From contig JARKOX010000132.1 of the NCBI GenBank assembly GCA_029975525.1, positions 1-39,193 of the forward strand: 39,193 bases of DNA, given 5' to 3'. Below are positions 16,210 through 25,085 of the stretch, piece by piece. Position numbers and translations under genes: made by a program. The DNA comes from Prolixibacteraceae bacterium (lineage in GTDB: Bacteria > Bacteroidota > Bacteroidia > Bacteroidales > Prolixibacteraceae). Position 1 is the first letter of the stretch. Each line of letters starts with the position of its first letter. The notes below the pieces were generated by a model. That model was given only the letters and a program-made list of their open reading frames with translations, was not told the origin of the DNA and ran no database searches.

Positions 16210-18630
16210 TCAGATATTGGCAACCTTGATCAGGTCGGCAAACACGCCGGCGGCGGTAACGGCAGCCCCGGCACCATATCCTTTGATGAGCATCGGATAT
16301 TCGTTATAACGTTCGGTACGGTAGATGATCAGGTTGTTGCTGCCTTCCAGGTCGTAGAACGGATGGTCGCTGCCAATCTCTTGAAGCCCCACCCGGGCAT
16401 TTCCCTCTTCGAACGTAGCAACAAAGCGCCACTTTTTCCCGGCTTTCACCAGCTCCCGGCGCCGTTCCTCAAAACCGGCATCCAGCTGCGGAATAGCGGC
16501 CCAAAAGTCGTCGATCGTCCCGGCAAAATACGCTTCGGGAACAAACGCGTCCACCCGGACATCCTCTTTTTCGAGGCGGTATCCCGACTCGCGGGCCAGG
16601 ATCATCAGCTTGCGGACCACATCCACCCCGCTCAGGTCGATGCGCGGATCGGGTTCGGAATAGCCCGCCTCTTTGGCCATACGAATGGTTTGGCTCAGCG
16701 TCACGTTTTCAGAAATCGTGTTGAAAATATAGTTAAGCGTTCCCGATAGCACCGCTTCGATGCGCAACACCTTGTCGCCCGAATTGACCAGGTCATTCAG
16801 CGTGTTGATGATGGGCAAACCGGCCCCCACATTGGTTTCGAACAGAAACTTGACCCCTTTTTGTTTGGCCTTTTTCTTCAGCCGGGCGTAGTTGTCGTAT
16901 TCCGAAGAGGCTGCGATTTTATTGGCAGCCACAATCGATATATTGGCATTCAGGATATCGTAATAGCGCGCTGCAATGGCTTCCGAAGCCGTACAATCCA
17001 CAAACACCGAATTGTACATGTTCATCCGGATCATCTCATCCACAAAACCTTCGACGCTGGAAGGGAGCGACGCTTCGGCCAGCAGGCTGCGAAAATCGGG
17101 TACCGAGATGCCGTCGCGCGAAAAGAGCATCCGGGTGGAGTTGGCCACGCCGGCAAGTTTCACCTTGAGATGGCTTTCGCGCAGCAGCTTCTCCTGCTGC
17201 CGGCCAATCTGCTCCAGCAGGTTTCCTCCGACCGTCCCGATCCCCATCAGAAAAACATTTAACTCCACATTTTCTGAAAGGAAGAACGACTCGTGAACCA
17301 CATTCAGGGTTTTCCGCAGGTCGGAATTTTTGACCACCCACGAAATATTGAGCTCGGAAGCGCCCTGGGCGATAGCCACCACGTTGATTCCGTTGCGGCC
17401 GATGGTCTGAAAAAGTTTTCCGGCCACCCCGGTGGCGTGTTTCATATTTTCGCCCACAATGGCCACGATGGAGAGCTCCTTTTCCACGGCTACCCGGTTG
17501 ATGCGGTCGCTGGCGATCTCTTTTTCAAACTCCTGCAGAATAGCCTGTTCGGCAGCCTGAGAGGCCTGTTCGTCGATGGCAATGCTGATGGAATTTTCAG
17601 AAGAGGCCTGCGAAATCAGGATCACATTGATATTCTCGCGGGCCAGCGCAGTAAACAGCCGCATGGAGATGCCGGTGACACCCACCATCCCGATGCCCTG
17701 CACGGTGATGAGGGTAATTCCCGAAATGGAGGAAATGCCTTTGATGGGGCGTTCGGCGCCGTTTTGCGAACTGGCGGTGATCAAGGTTCCGGCGCCCTGC
17801 GGACGTATCGTATTTTTAATCAGAACCGGGATTCCTTTTTTGTAAACCGGCAAAATGGTTGGCGGGTAAATTACTTTGGCGCCGAAATGGGAAAGCTCCA
17901 TCGCTTCGGCATAGGTCAGCGAAGCGATCGTGTAGGCTTTGCTGATCACGCGCGGATCGGCGGTCATAAAGCCGTCCACGTCGGTCCAGATCTCCAGCGA
18001 AGCAGCCTCCAGCGCTGCGGCCAGAATGGCGGCCGTGTAATCCGATCCGCCCCGTCCCAGGGTGGTGTAGTCGCCGGCGCTGTTGCGCGCAATAAACCCG
18101 GGGGCAACCGCCACCGGTCCGACCTGGCGGAAAGTTTCGATAATCTGCGGGTTGGTAACCTGGAAATTTACCGTTGCCTTGCCAAAATGGCTGTCGGTCA
18201 GGATAAAATCGGGAGAGTACTTTAATTCAGCGCCCAAAAATTCGGCAACGATCAGCGACGACATGCGTTCGCCGGTGGCCAGGATGCGGTCGAGAGTTTT
18301 CGGAGTGAGCTCATTGACCAGGGTCACCCCGGTGAGAATCTGCTCCAACTCGTCGAGGATCGCCTCCACGTTTACGGTGGCGGGGCTGTCGGGCTGCAGC
18401 AACTCGGCCATAACAGCCTGGTGCCGCTCGCGGATTGTACTCAGCTCCGACTGAAAATAGCCGGTTCCCATCGATGCCATGCGTGCGGCATTCAGTATTT
18501 TATCGGTGATGCCGCCCAACGCCGAAACCACCACAACCACCGGTTCGGTTTGCTGCTGCACGATCTCTTTTACCTTTCGGAGGTTGTCGGCGCTTCCCAC
18601 CGACGTTCCGCCAAACTTTAATATTTTCAT
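16210..18630 (-). CDS. thrA: Bifunctional aspartate kinase / homoserine dehydrogenase I
   Basis: 806 residues from the ATG at 18630, chosen because it gives the exact family start MKILKFGGTSVGSADNLRKV. The open frame continues 20 codons upstream but only through a terminator hairpin. The order is an aspartokinase domain (about 1-290, KFGGTS and GRGGSDYTA), two ACT regulatory domains (about 310-450, including GITLITVQGIGMVG), then homoserine dehydrogenase with its NAD(P) motif GIGTVGGNLLEQ and the catalytic region AANKIAASS to LSGTLNYIFNT. It catalyses the first and third steps from aspartate toward threonine and methionine. The ACT domains imply allosteric control by an end product, usually threonine. 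It follows recA at 81 bp on the same strand. Confidence 0.97.
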   Translation of the reverse strand: MKILKFGGTSVGSADNLRKVKEIVQQQTEPVVVVVSALGGITDKILNAARMASMGTGYFQSELSTIRERHQAVMAELLQPDSPATVNVEAILDELEQILTGVTLVNELTPKTLDRILATGERMSSLIVAEFLGAELKYSPDFILTDSHFGKATVNFQVTNPQIIETFRQVGPVAVAPGFIARNSAGDYTTLGRGGSDYTAAILAAALEAASLEIWTDVDGFMTADPRVISKAYTIASLTYAEAMELSHFGAKVIYPPTILPVYKKGIPVLIKNTIRPQGAGTLITASSQNGAERPIKGISSISGITLITVQGIGMVGVTGISMRLFTALARENINVILISQASSENSISIAIDEQASQAAEQAILQEFEKEIASDRINRVAVEKELSIVAIVGENMKHATGVAGKLFQTIGRNGINVVAIAQGASELNISWVVKNSDLRKTLNVVHESFFLSENVELNVFLMGIGTVGGNLLEQIGRQQEKLLRESHLKVKLAGVANSTRMLFSRDGISVPDFRSLLAEASLPSSVEGFVDEMIRMNMYNSVFVDCTASEAIAARYYDILNANISIVAANKIAASSEYDNYARLKKKAKQKGVKFLFETNVGAGLPIINTLNDLVNSGDKVLRIEAVLSGTLNYIFNTISENVTLSQTIRMAKEAGYSEPDPRIDLSGVDVVRKLMILARESGYRLEKEDVRVDAFVPEAYFAGTIDDFWAAIPQLDAGFEERRRELVKAGKKWRFVATFEEGNARVGLQEIGSDHPFYDLEGSNNLIIYRTERYNEYPMLIKGYGAGAAVTAAGVFADLIKVANI

Positions 18631-18645
18631 AGATGCCGGAAAATT

Positions 18646-18686
18646 AAAAAAAAACTGGATGTAGCGACAGGTGCCGCTCATCCAGT
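18646..18686 (-). terminator. Hairpin with T-run between recA and thrA (terminator or attenuator)
   Basis: ACTGGATG (18654-18661) and AGCG (18663-18666) pair with CGCT (18675-18678) and CATCCAGT (18679-18686), giving 12 bp with one bulged base and an 8-nt loop. On the minus strand it is followed by eight or nine U residues (18654-18646). It lies 25 nt after the recA stop and ends only 15 nt before the thrA ATG, leaving no room for a normal thrA promoter downstream. Confidence 0.85.
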
Positions 18687-18711
18687 ACACGCTGTCTTGA
18701 TCAAATTTAAC

Positions 18712-19737
18712 TTATTCAGTTGTTGTCGTACTGGTAATGACTTCCATAATCTTCACTTCCAGCTCTCCGGCCAGCTCAGGATTGTCTTTTAACAGCTTCC
18801 GGACGGTCTCGCGACCTTGCCCCAGCTTCGTTTCGCCGTAGCTGAACCACGAACCGCTCTTTTTGATGATATTGTAGTTAACGCCCAGGTCGATGATTTC
18901 GCCGGTTTTCGAAATTCCTTCGCCATACAGAATGTCGAACTCGGCCTTGCGGAACGGTGGGGCAATTTTGTTTTTCACCACTTTCACGCGGACGTTATTC
19001 CCCATAACCTCTTCCCCATCTTTAATCTGCCCGATACGACGGATGTCGAGCCGCACCGACGAATAGAACTTCAGGGCATTTCCACCGGTGGTCGTTTCCG
19101 GATTGCCGAACATCACCCCGATTTTTTCGCGCAACTGGTTGATGAAGATGCAGCAGGTTTTGGTTTTGTTGATATTGGCGGTGAGTTTGCGCAGTGCCTG
19201 CGACATCAGCCGGGCCTGCAACCCCATTTTGGGTTCGCCCATGTCGCCTTCCAGTTCGGCTTTGGGGGTGAGGGCGGCCACCGAGTCGATCACCACAATG
19301 TCGACCGCTCCCGAGCGGATCAGGTTGTCGGCAATTTCAAGCGCCTGCTCGCCGTCGTCGGGCTGCGAAATGAGCAGCTCACCGATGTTGACGCCCAGTT
19401 TCTGGGCATACGAGGGATCGAAAGCATGTTCGGCGTCGATAATCGCGGCAATGCCGCCGCCCTTTTGTGCTTCGGCAATGGCATGAATAGCCAGGGTGGT
19501 TTTCCCCGACGACTCCGGTCCAAAAATCTCGATGATACGTCCTTTGGGATAACCTCCGATGCCGAGGGCAGCATCTAACCCCAACGAGCCGGAGGAGATG
19601 GCCGGAATATCTTCCACAGGCTTGTCGCCCATGCGCATAATGGCACCTTTGCCAAAATTTTTCTCAATTTTATCAAGGGTTAACTGCAGTGCTTTGAGTT
19701 TCTCCTTGTTGATGGCGGATTGCTCTTCTTTCGTCAT
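18712..19737 (-). CDS. recA: Recombinase RecA
   Basis: 341 residues, normal RecA length. The Walker A loop GPESSGKTT follows the conserved GRIIEIFGP, and [17 protein letters not shown] is the Walker B region. LMSQALRKL and the loop with [28 protein letters not shown] are RecA signatures. It forms ATP-dependent filaments on single-stranded DNA for homologous recombination and LexA-type cleavage. Its start is 14 bp after the bcp stop, suggesting a bcp-recA unit, with thrA downstream past a terminator-like hairpin. No LexA-type operator was seen upstream. Confidence 0.99.
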   Translation of the reverse strand: MTKEEQSAINKEKLKALQLTLDKIEKNFGKGAIMRMGDKPVEDIPAISSGSLGLDAALGIGGYPKGRIIEIFGPESSGKTTLAIHAIAEAQKGGGIAAIIDAEHAFDPSYAQKLGVNIGELLISQPDDGEQALEIADNLIRSGAVDIVVIDSVAALTPKAELEGDMGEPKMGLQARLMSQALRKLTANINKTKTCCIFINQLREKIGVMFGNPETTTGGNALKFYSSVRLDIRRIGQIKDGEEVMGNNVRVKVVKNKIAPPFRKAEFDILYGEGISKTGEIIDLGVNYNIIKKSGSWFSYGETKLGQGRETVRKLLKDNPELAGELEVKIMEVITSTTTTE

Positions 19738-19751
19738 GATTTGATGGTTGG

Positions 19752-20216
19752 TTAAATTTCAAGCGCTTTTATTATCTGGTTGGTATGGTTGCCGGTTTCC
19801 ACTTTGCTGAATACCTCCTGAATGATGCCATTTTCGTCGATTACAAAAGTAGTCCGCAGCACGCCCATATATTTTTTCCCATACATTGATTTTTCGCCCC
19901 ACACGCCGTAGTCCTGCAAAATTTTGGTATCGCCATCGGCAATCAGGTTAAACCGGAGGCCAAATTTTTCGGCAAATTTGCGGTGCGATTTACTGTTGTC
20001 GGGGCTAACCCCCACCACTTCAAAACCCTTGTCGATCCACAACTGGTAATTGTCGTTCAGATTGCAGGCCTCGGCGGTGCACCCCGGCGTGTCATCTTTC
20101 GGATAGAAGTAAAGGATCAGTTTCTTACCCTTAAAATCATCCAGTGAAATATTTTTCTCATCCTGATTAACTCCCTCAAAATAAGGAGCTTTATCCCCTT
20201 TCTTCAAACTCGTCAT
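19752..20216 (-). CDS. bcp: Thioredoxin-dependent peroxiredoxin, Bcp/PrxQ type
   Basis: 154 residues, typical of Bcp. The peroxidatic Cys and resolving Cys lie five residues apart in [11 protein letters not shown], with FYPKDDTPG just before. It reduces hydrogen and alkyl peroxides in the cytoplasm using thioredoxin. It is the first gene of the minus-strand run and has a clean -7 box 24 nt upstream of the ATG. It faces the SPOR-protein gene divergently, with a palindrome in the shared 162-bp gap. Confidence 0.97.
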   Translation of the reverse strand: MTSLKKGDKAPYFEGVNQDEKNISLDDFKGKKLILYFYPKDDTPGCTAEACNLNDNYQLWIDKGFEVVGVSPDNSKSHRKFAEKFGLRFNLIADGDTKILQDYGVWGEKSMYGKKYMGVLRTTFVIDENGIIQEVFSKVETGNHTNQIIKALEI

Positions 20217-20240
20217 GGTGATATTGATTTTTAAGTTTTA

Positions 20241-20248
20241 CAAATATA
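20241..20248 (-). promoter_or_regulatory. -7 box TATATTTG for the bcp(-recA) unit
   Basis: An exact TAnnTTTG match on the minus strand lies 24 nt before the bcp ATG. The nearest upstream TTG is at 14-nt spacing, which is too close, so the -33 element is not assigned. Confidence 0.5.
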
Positions 20249-20292
20249 CGTTAAAATTGCTACAAATCATTTTTCATACATCCGGCTTAATT

Positions 20293-20329
20293 GTACTTAA
20301 CTTGCCCGTTTCCGGGGCAAGCGTAGTAC
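20293..20329. promoter_or_regulatory. Interrupted palindrome in the divergent bcp / SPOR-protein promoter region
   Basis: GTACT (20293-20297) pairs with AGTAC (20325-20329) and CTTGCCC (20301-20307) with GGGCAAG (20315-20321), around a 7-nt centre with a small mismatched internal loop. It could be an operator. It also resembles a terminator (ATTTTTTG follows on the plus strand), but no plus-strand gene ends just before it. Confidence 0.4.
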
Positions 20330-20378
20330 ATTTTTTGTAATTTTAGGCCAGGTTTTGAATGTCAAAACATTTTCAGTT

Positions 20379-21773
20379 ATGCCATACCGTAAAGTACTCT
20401 TTCAAACAATAATATTTGCCGTAATGTTTATCCCGGCGCTCGTTACCGGGCAGGAAAACCGGGGGGCCGGCAGCCGGGAACAGGCGACGCAGCTGTTTCA
20501 CGAAGGAAAGTTCAGTGAGGCGCTGCCGCTTTTTACCAAACTTTTTGACGACTCTCCCTCCGACCGGCTGCTCTGTTATTTTATCGGCGCCTGTAAGGTT
20601 GAAACCGGCGATTACACACCTGCCACGGAAAATTACCTGAAATTTGCCGGGGAGGAAGAGGTCCCGGCCAGGCTGTTCTACTACTTTGCGCGCTATTATC
20701 ACGCCAACCAGGACTGGAACAACGCCCTGCGCTACTACAACCGGTTCAGGAACAATGCGCCGGCTGCCGAGGTCGAGGCGCTGCGGATTAACGAACTTTC
20801 CGAACTCTGTTCCAGCAAAATCAACCCATTTGTGCCGGTGGCCGCTGACTCCGTAACCGAAACCAATCTGCCGGTTGCCGAAGTGGTGACTCCGGAAACC
20901 GAAGCAGCTCCGGCGCTTCCGGCGCCCGATACGCTAAAACCGACCGCAACAACGCCGGTTGAAGCCGAACCCGAAAAACCCGTTTCCGAAAAACCTGCCG
21001 TCCAATTGCAATTCATCGAATTTCAGGTCAACCCGCAGGTTACCTACCTGGTTACCGATTTTTTCCAGGTTCCCGAAGCCAAAGCCGCGTTTGAACAGGG
21101 CCGCCGAAAACAGCTGCGGTTAGACTCCCTGCTCGTTTCGGCCGAAAGCAACCGGAACGATTACGCCCGGACAGCCAACCCGGCCGAACGCCAGGCCCTG
21201 GCCGAAAAGATCCTCGCCCAGGAACAGGAATCCCTTCTGCTGAAAGCCGAAGTGGACCAGCTCTATTTCCAGGCGCGCGACAAAGAGAACGCCTGGTGGG
21301 AAACGGCCGATTACAGCGCCCTGGAGAAGTTCAACCACCTGACCGACTCGCTGAAACAACTGCAGCGCCAACAAGCCGCCCCGCCGGCTGAAAAACCAGC
21401 TGCACCGGCTGTCGCTGTTCCGCAGGTAACACCCGCCGAATATTTCGACCAGCCAGCCGGACCAACTCCCCAGCCGGCCGAAGCCGATGCCGGCGCAGTA
21501 ACCTACAAAATCCAGATCGGTTCGTACAGCCGCGGCGTTCCGGCTTACATGAAAAACCTGTTCGACAAACTTTCCAAAATCCGCCCGATTGAAACCTACG
21601 TCGACGAAAAAGGGGTCACGGTTTACACCACCGGAAATGTAAAAAAAATGGAAGATGCCGTGGTTCTTCAGAAACAGGTCAGACAGGAGGGGATAAAAGA
21701 TGCTTTCGTGGTAGCCTTTAAAGACGGAAAAAGAATATCTTTACAGGAAGCTAAAAATATTGAAAAGCCATGA
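20379..21773 (+). CDS. Exported SPOR-domain protein with TPR-like N-terminal region
   Basis: 464 residues from the ATG at 20379. An upstream TTG in frame is possible, but this ATG directly precedes the signal peptide (LFQTIIFAVMFIPALVTGQ). Residues about 30-150 form TPR-like helices (ATQLFHEGKFSEALPLFTKLF, then DYTPATENYLKFAG and DWNNALRYYNRFR). A Pro/Ala/Glu-rich linker with a coiled-coil-like charged stretch follows. The last ~85 residues open with YKIQIGSYSRG, the first strand of a SPOR domain, which binds peptidoglycan strands lacking stem peptides. Its function is probably in cell-envelope or division-site biology. It overlaps clpS by 4 bp (ATGA), so the two are translationally coupled. 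Confidence 0.85.
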   Translation: MPYRKVLFQTIIFAVMFIPALVTGQENRGAGSREQATQLFHEGKFSEALPLFTKLFDDSPSDRLLCYFIGACKVETGDYTPATENYLKFAGEEEVPARLFYYFARYYHANQDWNNALRYYNRFRNNAPAAEVEALRINELSELCSSKINPFVPVAADSVTETNLPVAEVVTPETEAAPALPAPDTLKPTATTPVEAEPEKPVSEKPAVQLQFIEFQVNPQVTYLVTDFFQVPEAKAAFEQGRRKQLRLDSLLVSAESNRNDYARTANPAERQALAEKILAQEQESLLLKAEVDQLYFQARDKENAWWETADYSALEKFNHLTDSLKQLQRQQAAPPAEKPAAPAVAVPQVTPAEYFDQPAGPTPQPAEADAGAVTYKIQIGSYSRGVPAYMKNLFDKLSKIRPIETYVDEKGVTVYTTGNVKKMEDAVVLQKQVRQEGIKDAFVVAFKDGKRISLQEAKNIEKP

Positions 21774-22048
21774 CTTCAAAAGAGACCCGCAGAAAACCTG
21801 CCCGGGAGACAGCGACAACCGACAGCCAGGAGAAACTCCTGACACTGCACAACGACGAAGTGCATACGTTTGACTATGTCATCCAGGCGCTGGTTGATAT
21901 TTGCGGGCACGACCATCTTCAGGCCACCCAGTGTACCCTGATTGCCCACTACAAAGGAAAATGCGGGATAAAACAGGGAGAATATGACAAGCTGAAAGCC
22001 ATGAAAGATGCCCTGACGGAACTGGAATTGAAAGTGACAATTGAATAG
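21770..22048 (+). CDS. clpS: ClpS-type adaptor for the ClpAP/ClpCP protease
   Basis: 92 residues, normal ClpS length. The conserved core LHNDEVHTFDYVIQAL is followed by HDHLQATQCTLIAHYKGKC, the region that binds N-degron residues and docks onto the Clp ATPase N-domain. It delivers substrates with bulky hydrophobic N-terminal residues. The ATG overlaps the SPOR-protein stop, and the NfeD gene starts 3 bp after its own stop, so it is embedded in an envelope-protein operon rather than beside clpA/clpC. Confidence 0.93.
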   Translation: MTSKETRRKPARETATTDSQEKLLTLHNDEVHTFDYVIQALVDICGHDHLQATQCTLIAHYKGKCGIKQGEYDKLKAMKDALTELELKVTIE

Positions 22049-22051
22049 ACT

Positions 22052-22522
22052 ATGACTTTATTAGCCATCATTGTGTTGATTTTACTCGGACTGCTGCTTT
22101 TGCTGCTCGAGTTTGCCGTCATCCCCGGCATTACCATTGCCGGTATTGGCGGTTTTTTGATGCTGGTTGGCAGCATCTACCTGGCATTTGCCGAATATGG
22201 CACCTGGCCGGGAATTATCACCCTGCTGATCGTATTGATCCTGGCGCCGCTGATGTTTTTCTACTTTTTTCGTTCGCGGGCCGGTAAAAAAATGGTGCTC
22301 GACACCAACATCGACAGCAAAGTGGAAACTTTCGACAGCGCCAAAATTCAGGTAGGCGACACCGGAAAAACAGTCGGGCGCCTGGCTCCGTCGGGAAAAG
22401 TGAAGGTAAACAGCGAAACCGTCGACGCCCAGTCGACCGGCTCCTTCATCGATCACAACACGCCGGTAAGAGTAGTAAAAATACTTCCCAATAAAATAAT
22501 TGTAGAACCCATAAAACCTTAA
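22052..22522 (+). CDS. NfeD-family membrane protein (short form)
   Basis: 156 residues: two or three N-terminal transmembrane segments (LLAIIVLILLGLLLLLLEF, then IGGFLMLVGSIYLAF and IITLLIVLILAPLMFFYFF) followed by a soluble OB-fold domain (about 95-156, with VGDTGKTVGRLAPSGKVKV). This is the short NfeD type without the ClpP-like protease domain. NfeD proteins partner with flotillin-like proteins, and floA starts 3 bp after this stop, as expected for the pair. Location is the inner membrane. Confidence 0.93.
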   Translation: MTLLAIIVLILLGLLLLLLEFAVIPGITIAGIGGFLMLVGSIYLAFAEYGTWPGIITLLIVLILAPLMFFYFFRSRAGKKMVLDTNIDSKVETFDSAKIQVGDTGKTVGRLAPSGKVKVNSETVDAQSTGSFIDHNTPVRVVKILPNKIIVEPIKP

Positions 22523-22525
22523 AAC

Positions 22526-23509
22526 ATGGTTGAATCAATTGGTATTTTCGGATTAATAGCAGGGATCCTGGTCCTGATGTTTATTATGCTCTATTTTATT
22601 CCGATCGGACTGTGGTTTTCCGCGCTGGTATCGGGGGTCAGTATTTCACTGCTGCAACTGTTCCTGATGCGTTTCAGGAAAGTTCCGCCCGGGGTGATTG
22701 TCCGCGCGATGATAGAAGGCACCAAAGCAGGCATTCCACTGAACCGCAACGACTTGGAAGCGCATTACCTGGCGGGCGGACACGTCGCCAGTGTGGTTCA
22801 CGCGCTGGTATCGGCCTCCAAAGCCAACATCCAGCTCTCGTTCAACATGGCTACAGCCATTGACCTGGCCGGCCGCGATGTGTTTGAAGCTGTCCAGATG
22901 TCGGTTAACCCGAAAGTGATTAACACGCCGCCGGTTACTGCCGTTGCCAAAGACGGGATCCAGCTGATCGCCAAAGCGCGTGTAACGGTGCGGGCCAACA
23001 TCAAACAACTGGTGGGTGGCGCCGGCGAAGAGACCGTACTGGCCCGCGTGGGCGAAGGTATCGTTTCCAGCATCGGCTCGTCGCACTCACACAAAGTGGT
23101 CCTCGAAAACCCCGATTTCATTTCGCGGGTGGTCCTCGAAAAGGGGCTCGACGCCGGAACAGCCTTTGAAATTCTTTCGATTGACATTGCCGACATCGAC
23201 ATCGGGAAAAATATTGGCGCCGGGTTGCAGATGGATCAGGCCGAAGCCGATAAAAACATCGCCCAGGCAAAAGCCGAAGAGCGTCGCGCCATGGCCGTCG
23301 CGTTGGAACAGGAGATGCGCGCCAAAGCGCAGGAAGCCCGGGCCAAAGTGATCGAAGCCGAAGTGCAGATCCCGCTGGCCATCGCCGAAGCTTTCCGCAA
23401 TGGCAACCTTGGCGTAATGGACTATATGCGCTATAAAAATATCATGGCCGACACCTCCATGCGCGAATCGATCGCCACGGAAGAGCAACAGGCTAAAAAG
23501 AAGAAGTAA
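22526..23509 (+). CDS. floA: Flotillin-like protein FloA
   Basis: 327 residues, UPF0365/FloA family. The N-terminal hydrophobic hairpin (about 5-50) is followed by [24 protein letters not shown], a family signature, a PHB/SPFH-like domain and a C-terminal Ala/Glu-rich coiled coil ([29 protein letters not shown] region). It organises functional membrane microdomains and works with NfeD. It is the last gene of the SPOR-clpS-nfeD-floA operon, followed by a large hairpin terminator. Confidence 0.97.
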   Translation: MVESIGIFGLIAGILVLMFIMLYFIPIGLWFSALVSGVSISLLQLFLMRFRKVPPGVIVRAMIEGTKAGIPLNRNDLEAHYLAGGHVASVVHALVSASKANIQLSFNMATAIDLAGRDVFEAVQMSVNPKVINTPPVTAVAKDGIQLIAKARVTVRANIKQLVGGAGEETVLARVGEGIVSSIGSSHSHKVVLENPDFISRVVLEKGLDAGTAFEILSIDIADIDIGKNIGAGLQMDQAEADKNIAQAKAEERRAMAVALEQEMRAKAQEARAKVIEAEVQIPLAIAEAFRNGNLGVMDYMRYKNIMADTSMRESIATEEQQAKKKK

Positions 23510-23531
23510 CCACCCGTCACCGGGACTGACC

Positions 23532-23609
23532 GTTTACAGTAAACAGATGCCACGCTCCCGCAGCGTAAACTTTTCAAGTGGAGGCAACTGTTTACTGTAA
23601 ACTTTTTTT
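23532..23609 (+). terminator. Large hairpin terminator after floA with self-palindromic arms; the 23510-23815 gap
   Basis: GTTTACAGTAAACAG (23532-23546) pairs perfectly with CTGTTTACTGTAAAC (23588-23602), followed by seven T residues. The 41-nt loop can pair further (TGCC at 23548 with GGCA near 23583). Each arm is itself an inverted repeat around one central base. The rest of the 306-bp gap holds no gene I can support and no clear TAnnTTTG box ahead of the LVIVD gene. Confidence 0.8.
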
Positions 23610-23815
23610 GACCCTCGCCCATCCGTGCCAGACTCAGCCTCTTTCTGTTTCTTGTTGGGTCTTTGCTGCTTCTAACAAAAAAATGGCTTTCCCGTCCTGC
23701 AAAAATGGGCTGCCGACAAAAGCGCAACCCTTTTTCAAAAAAAATGAAGAATTTGTTACCTCCCACGCAACGTTTTGTCCACTTTCTGCATCTCTCATTA
23801 AAACAACACCGACCT

Positions 23816-24316
23816 ATGAAAAAAATTCTGATTTTCGCCAGTGTGGTTCTGCTGGTCGTTCTCAATGGTTTTGATATTGAACCACTCTACTATTCGCAGT
23901 ACAAACCCATCTTTATGCAGCGGAGCGAACTCGAAAAGAGCATTAAAATCGAACCTCCCCGAAAGATCCAAAACCCGGGAAAAATTTACCTCAAAGACAA
24001 CCTGATCTTTATCAGCGAGCAGTATTGTGGGATCCACGTGATCGACAACACCAATCCGGAAAATCCGGTAAAAAAGGCCTTCATCCAAATCGACGGATGT
24101 GTCGACCTGGCGATGAAAGATCAGATTCTGTATGCCGACAATGCCGTCGATCTGGTTTCACTCAGGCTGAAAGCCGATTTAAGCGGCATTGAGGTTACCA
24201 GCCGGGTGAAAAATGTGTTCCCTGAACTGCGTGCCCCCGACGGCTTCGGACTTTCGGGAAAAGAAAATGCCGCGCGCCCCCAAGATGCGATTCTGGTAAA
24301 GTGGGTCAAACGTTAA
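23816..24316 (+). CDS. LVIVD-repeat protein, small
   Basis: 166 residues from the ATG at 23816, chosen over an upstream in-frame start because it begins a hydrophobic signal or anchor (MKKILIFASVVLLVVLNGF). No lipobox Cys is present. The middle carries LVIVD-type blades: KIYLKDNLIFISEQYCGIHVIDNTNPENP, then a second shorter copy ending ADNAVDLVSLRL. Such repeats usually build a beta-propeller, but two blades are too few, so it may assemble with the next protein. Function unknown. Confidence 0.8.
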   Translation: MKKILIFASVVLLVVLNGFDIEPLYYSQYKPIFMQRSELEKSIKIEPPRKIQNPGKIYLKDNLIFISEQYCGIHVIDNTNPENPVKKAFIQIDGCVDLAMKDQILYADNAVDLVSLRLKADLSGIEVTSRVKNVFPELRAPDGFGLSGKENAARPQDAILVKWVKR

Positions 24317-24328
24317 AATTAAGTCAAG

Positions 24329-25075
24329 ATGAGACACATTCTATTTTATGCAGCTGTCATGCTGGTTTCCCTGTATCTGGCCTCGTGCAGCCTCGACAGC
24401 AGCTCCCCCGAATTTTCCGGCGGAGAAGGCCAGGGCGGATCGATGGCGCGGTTTACCATTGTCAACAACCACTTGTACACGGTGGACCACCAGAACCTGA
24501 AATCATTCGATATCAGCCATGCGGAAAAGCCGGTTTACCAAAACAACATCCCGCTCCGGTTTGGCATCGAAACCATTTTCCCCTTTCAAAACAAACTTTT
24601 CCTGGGGACCACCACCGGGATGTACATTTTCGATGTTTCCAATCCGGAAAAACCGGCAGAGGTTTCCTTTTTCAGCCATGTCCGTTCATGCGATCCGGTG
24701 GTTACTGACGGCAAGTACGCCTACATCACCCTGAACAGCGCCAATACGTTTTGCGGACGCACCACCAACGAACTGCAGATTGTTGACATCAGCGACATGA
24801 ACAAACCGAAACTGGTTAAACAGTTTCCGCTGGAATCGCCCAAAGGACTGGCCGTGCGCAACGATACCCTCTGGATTTGCGACAACGGAATTAAAATACT
24901 GGACCTCAACGACAAACAATCACCCGAACAGATTCAGCACTTTAACAACCTGGCCGCGTTCGATATCATCCTGAACAAAAACCTGGCTTTGGTAATTGGT
25001 GAATCGGGGTTTACACAGTACCGTCTTGCAGGCAGCAGCATCGAAAAAATCAGCGAAATACGTATCAACCAATAA
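24329..25075 (+). CDS. LVIVD-repeat lipoprotein
   Basis: 248 residues. A signal ends at LASCSLDSS, a lipobox. Four or so blade-like repeats follow: FTIVNNHLYTVDHQNLKSFDI, NKLFLGTTTGMYIFDVSNPEKP, KYAYITLNSANTFC to LQIVDISDMNKP and NDTLWICDNGIKILDLND. These match the LVIVD repeat family of surface or periplasmic propellers. It starts 12 bp after the smaller LVIVD gene and 10 bp before the following outer-membrane-type gene, so the three form one operon. The role is unknown. Confidence 0.85.
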   Translation: MRHILFYAAVMLVSLYLASCSLDSSSPEFSGGEGQGGSMARFTIVNNHLYTVDHQNLKSFDISHAEKPVYQNNIPLRFGIETIFPFQNKLFLGTTTGMYIFDVSNPEKPAEVSFFSHVRSCDPVVTDGKYAYITLNSANTFCGRTTNELQIVDISDMNKPKLVKQFPLESPKGLAVRNDTLWICDNGIKILDLNDKQSPEQIQHFNNLAAFDIILNKNLALVIGESGFTQYRLAGSSIEKISEIRINQ

Positions 25076-25085
25076 CCTGCAACCG

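Noticed and set aside
17293..18225. 310-codon plus-strand open frame
   Set aside because: It is antisense to thrA and is a shadow frame.
18631..18690. N-terminal extension of ThrA to 18690
   Set aside because: The extra 20 codons are encoded by the terminator hairpin and A-run. The family start MKILKFGGTS is at 18630.
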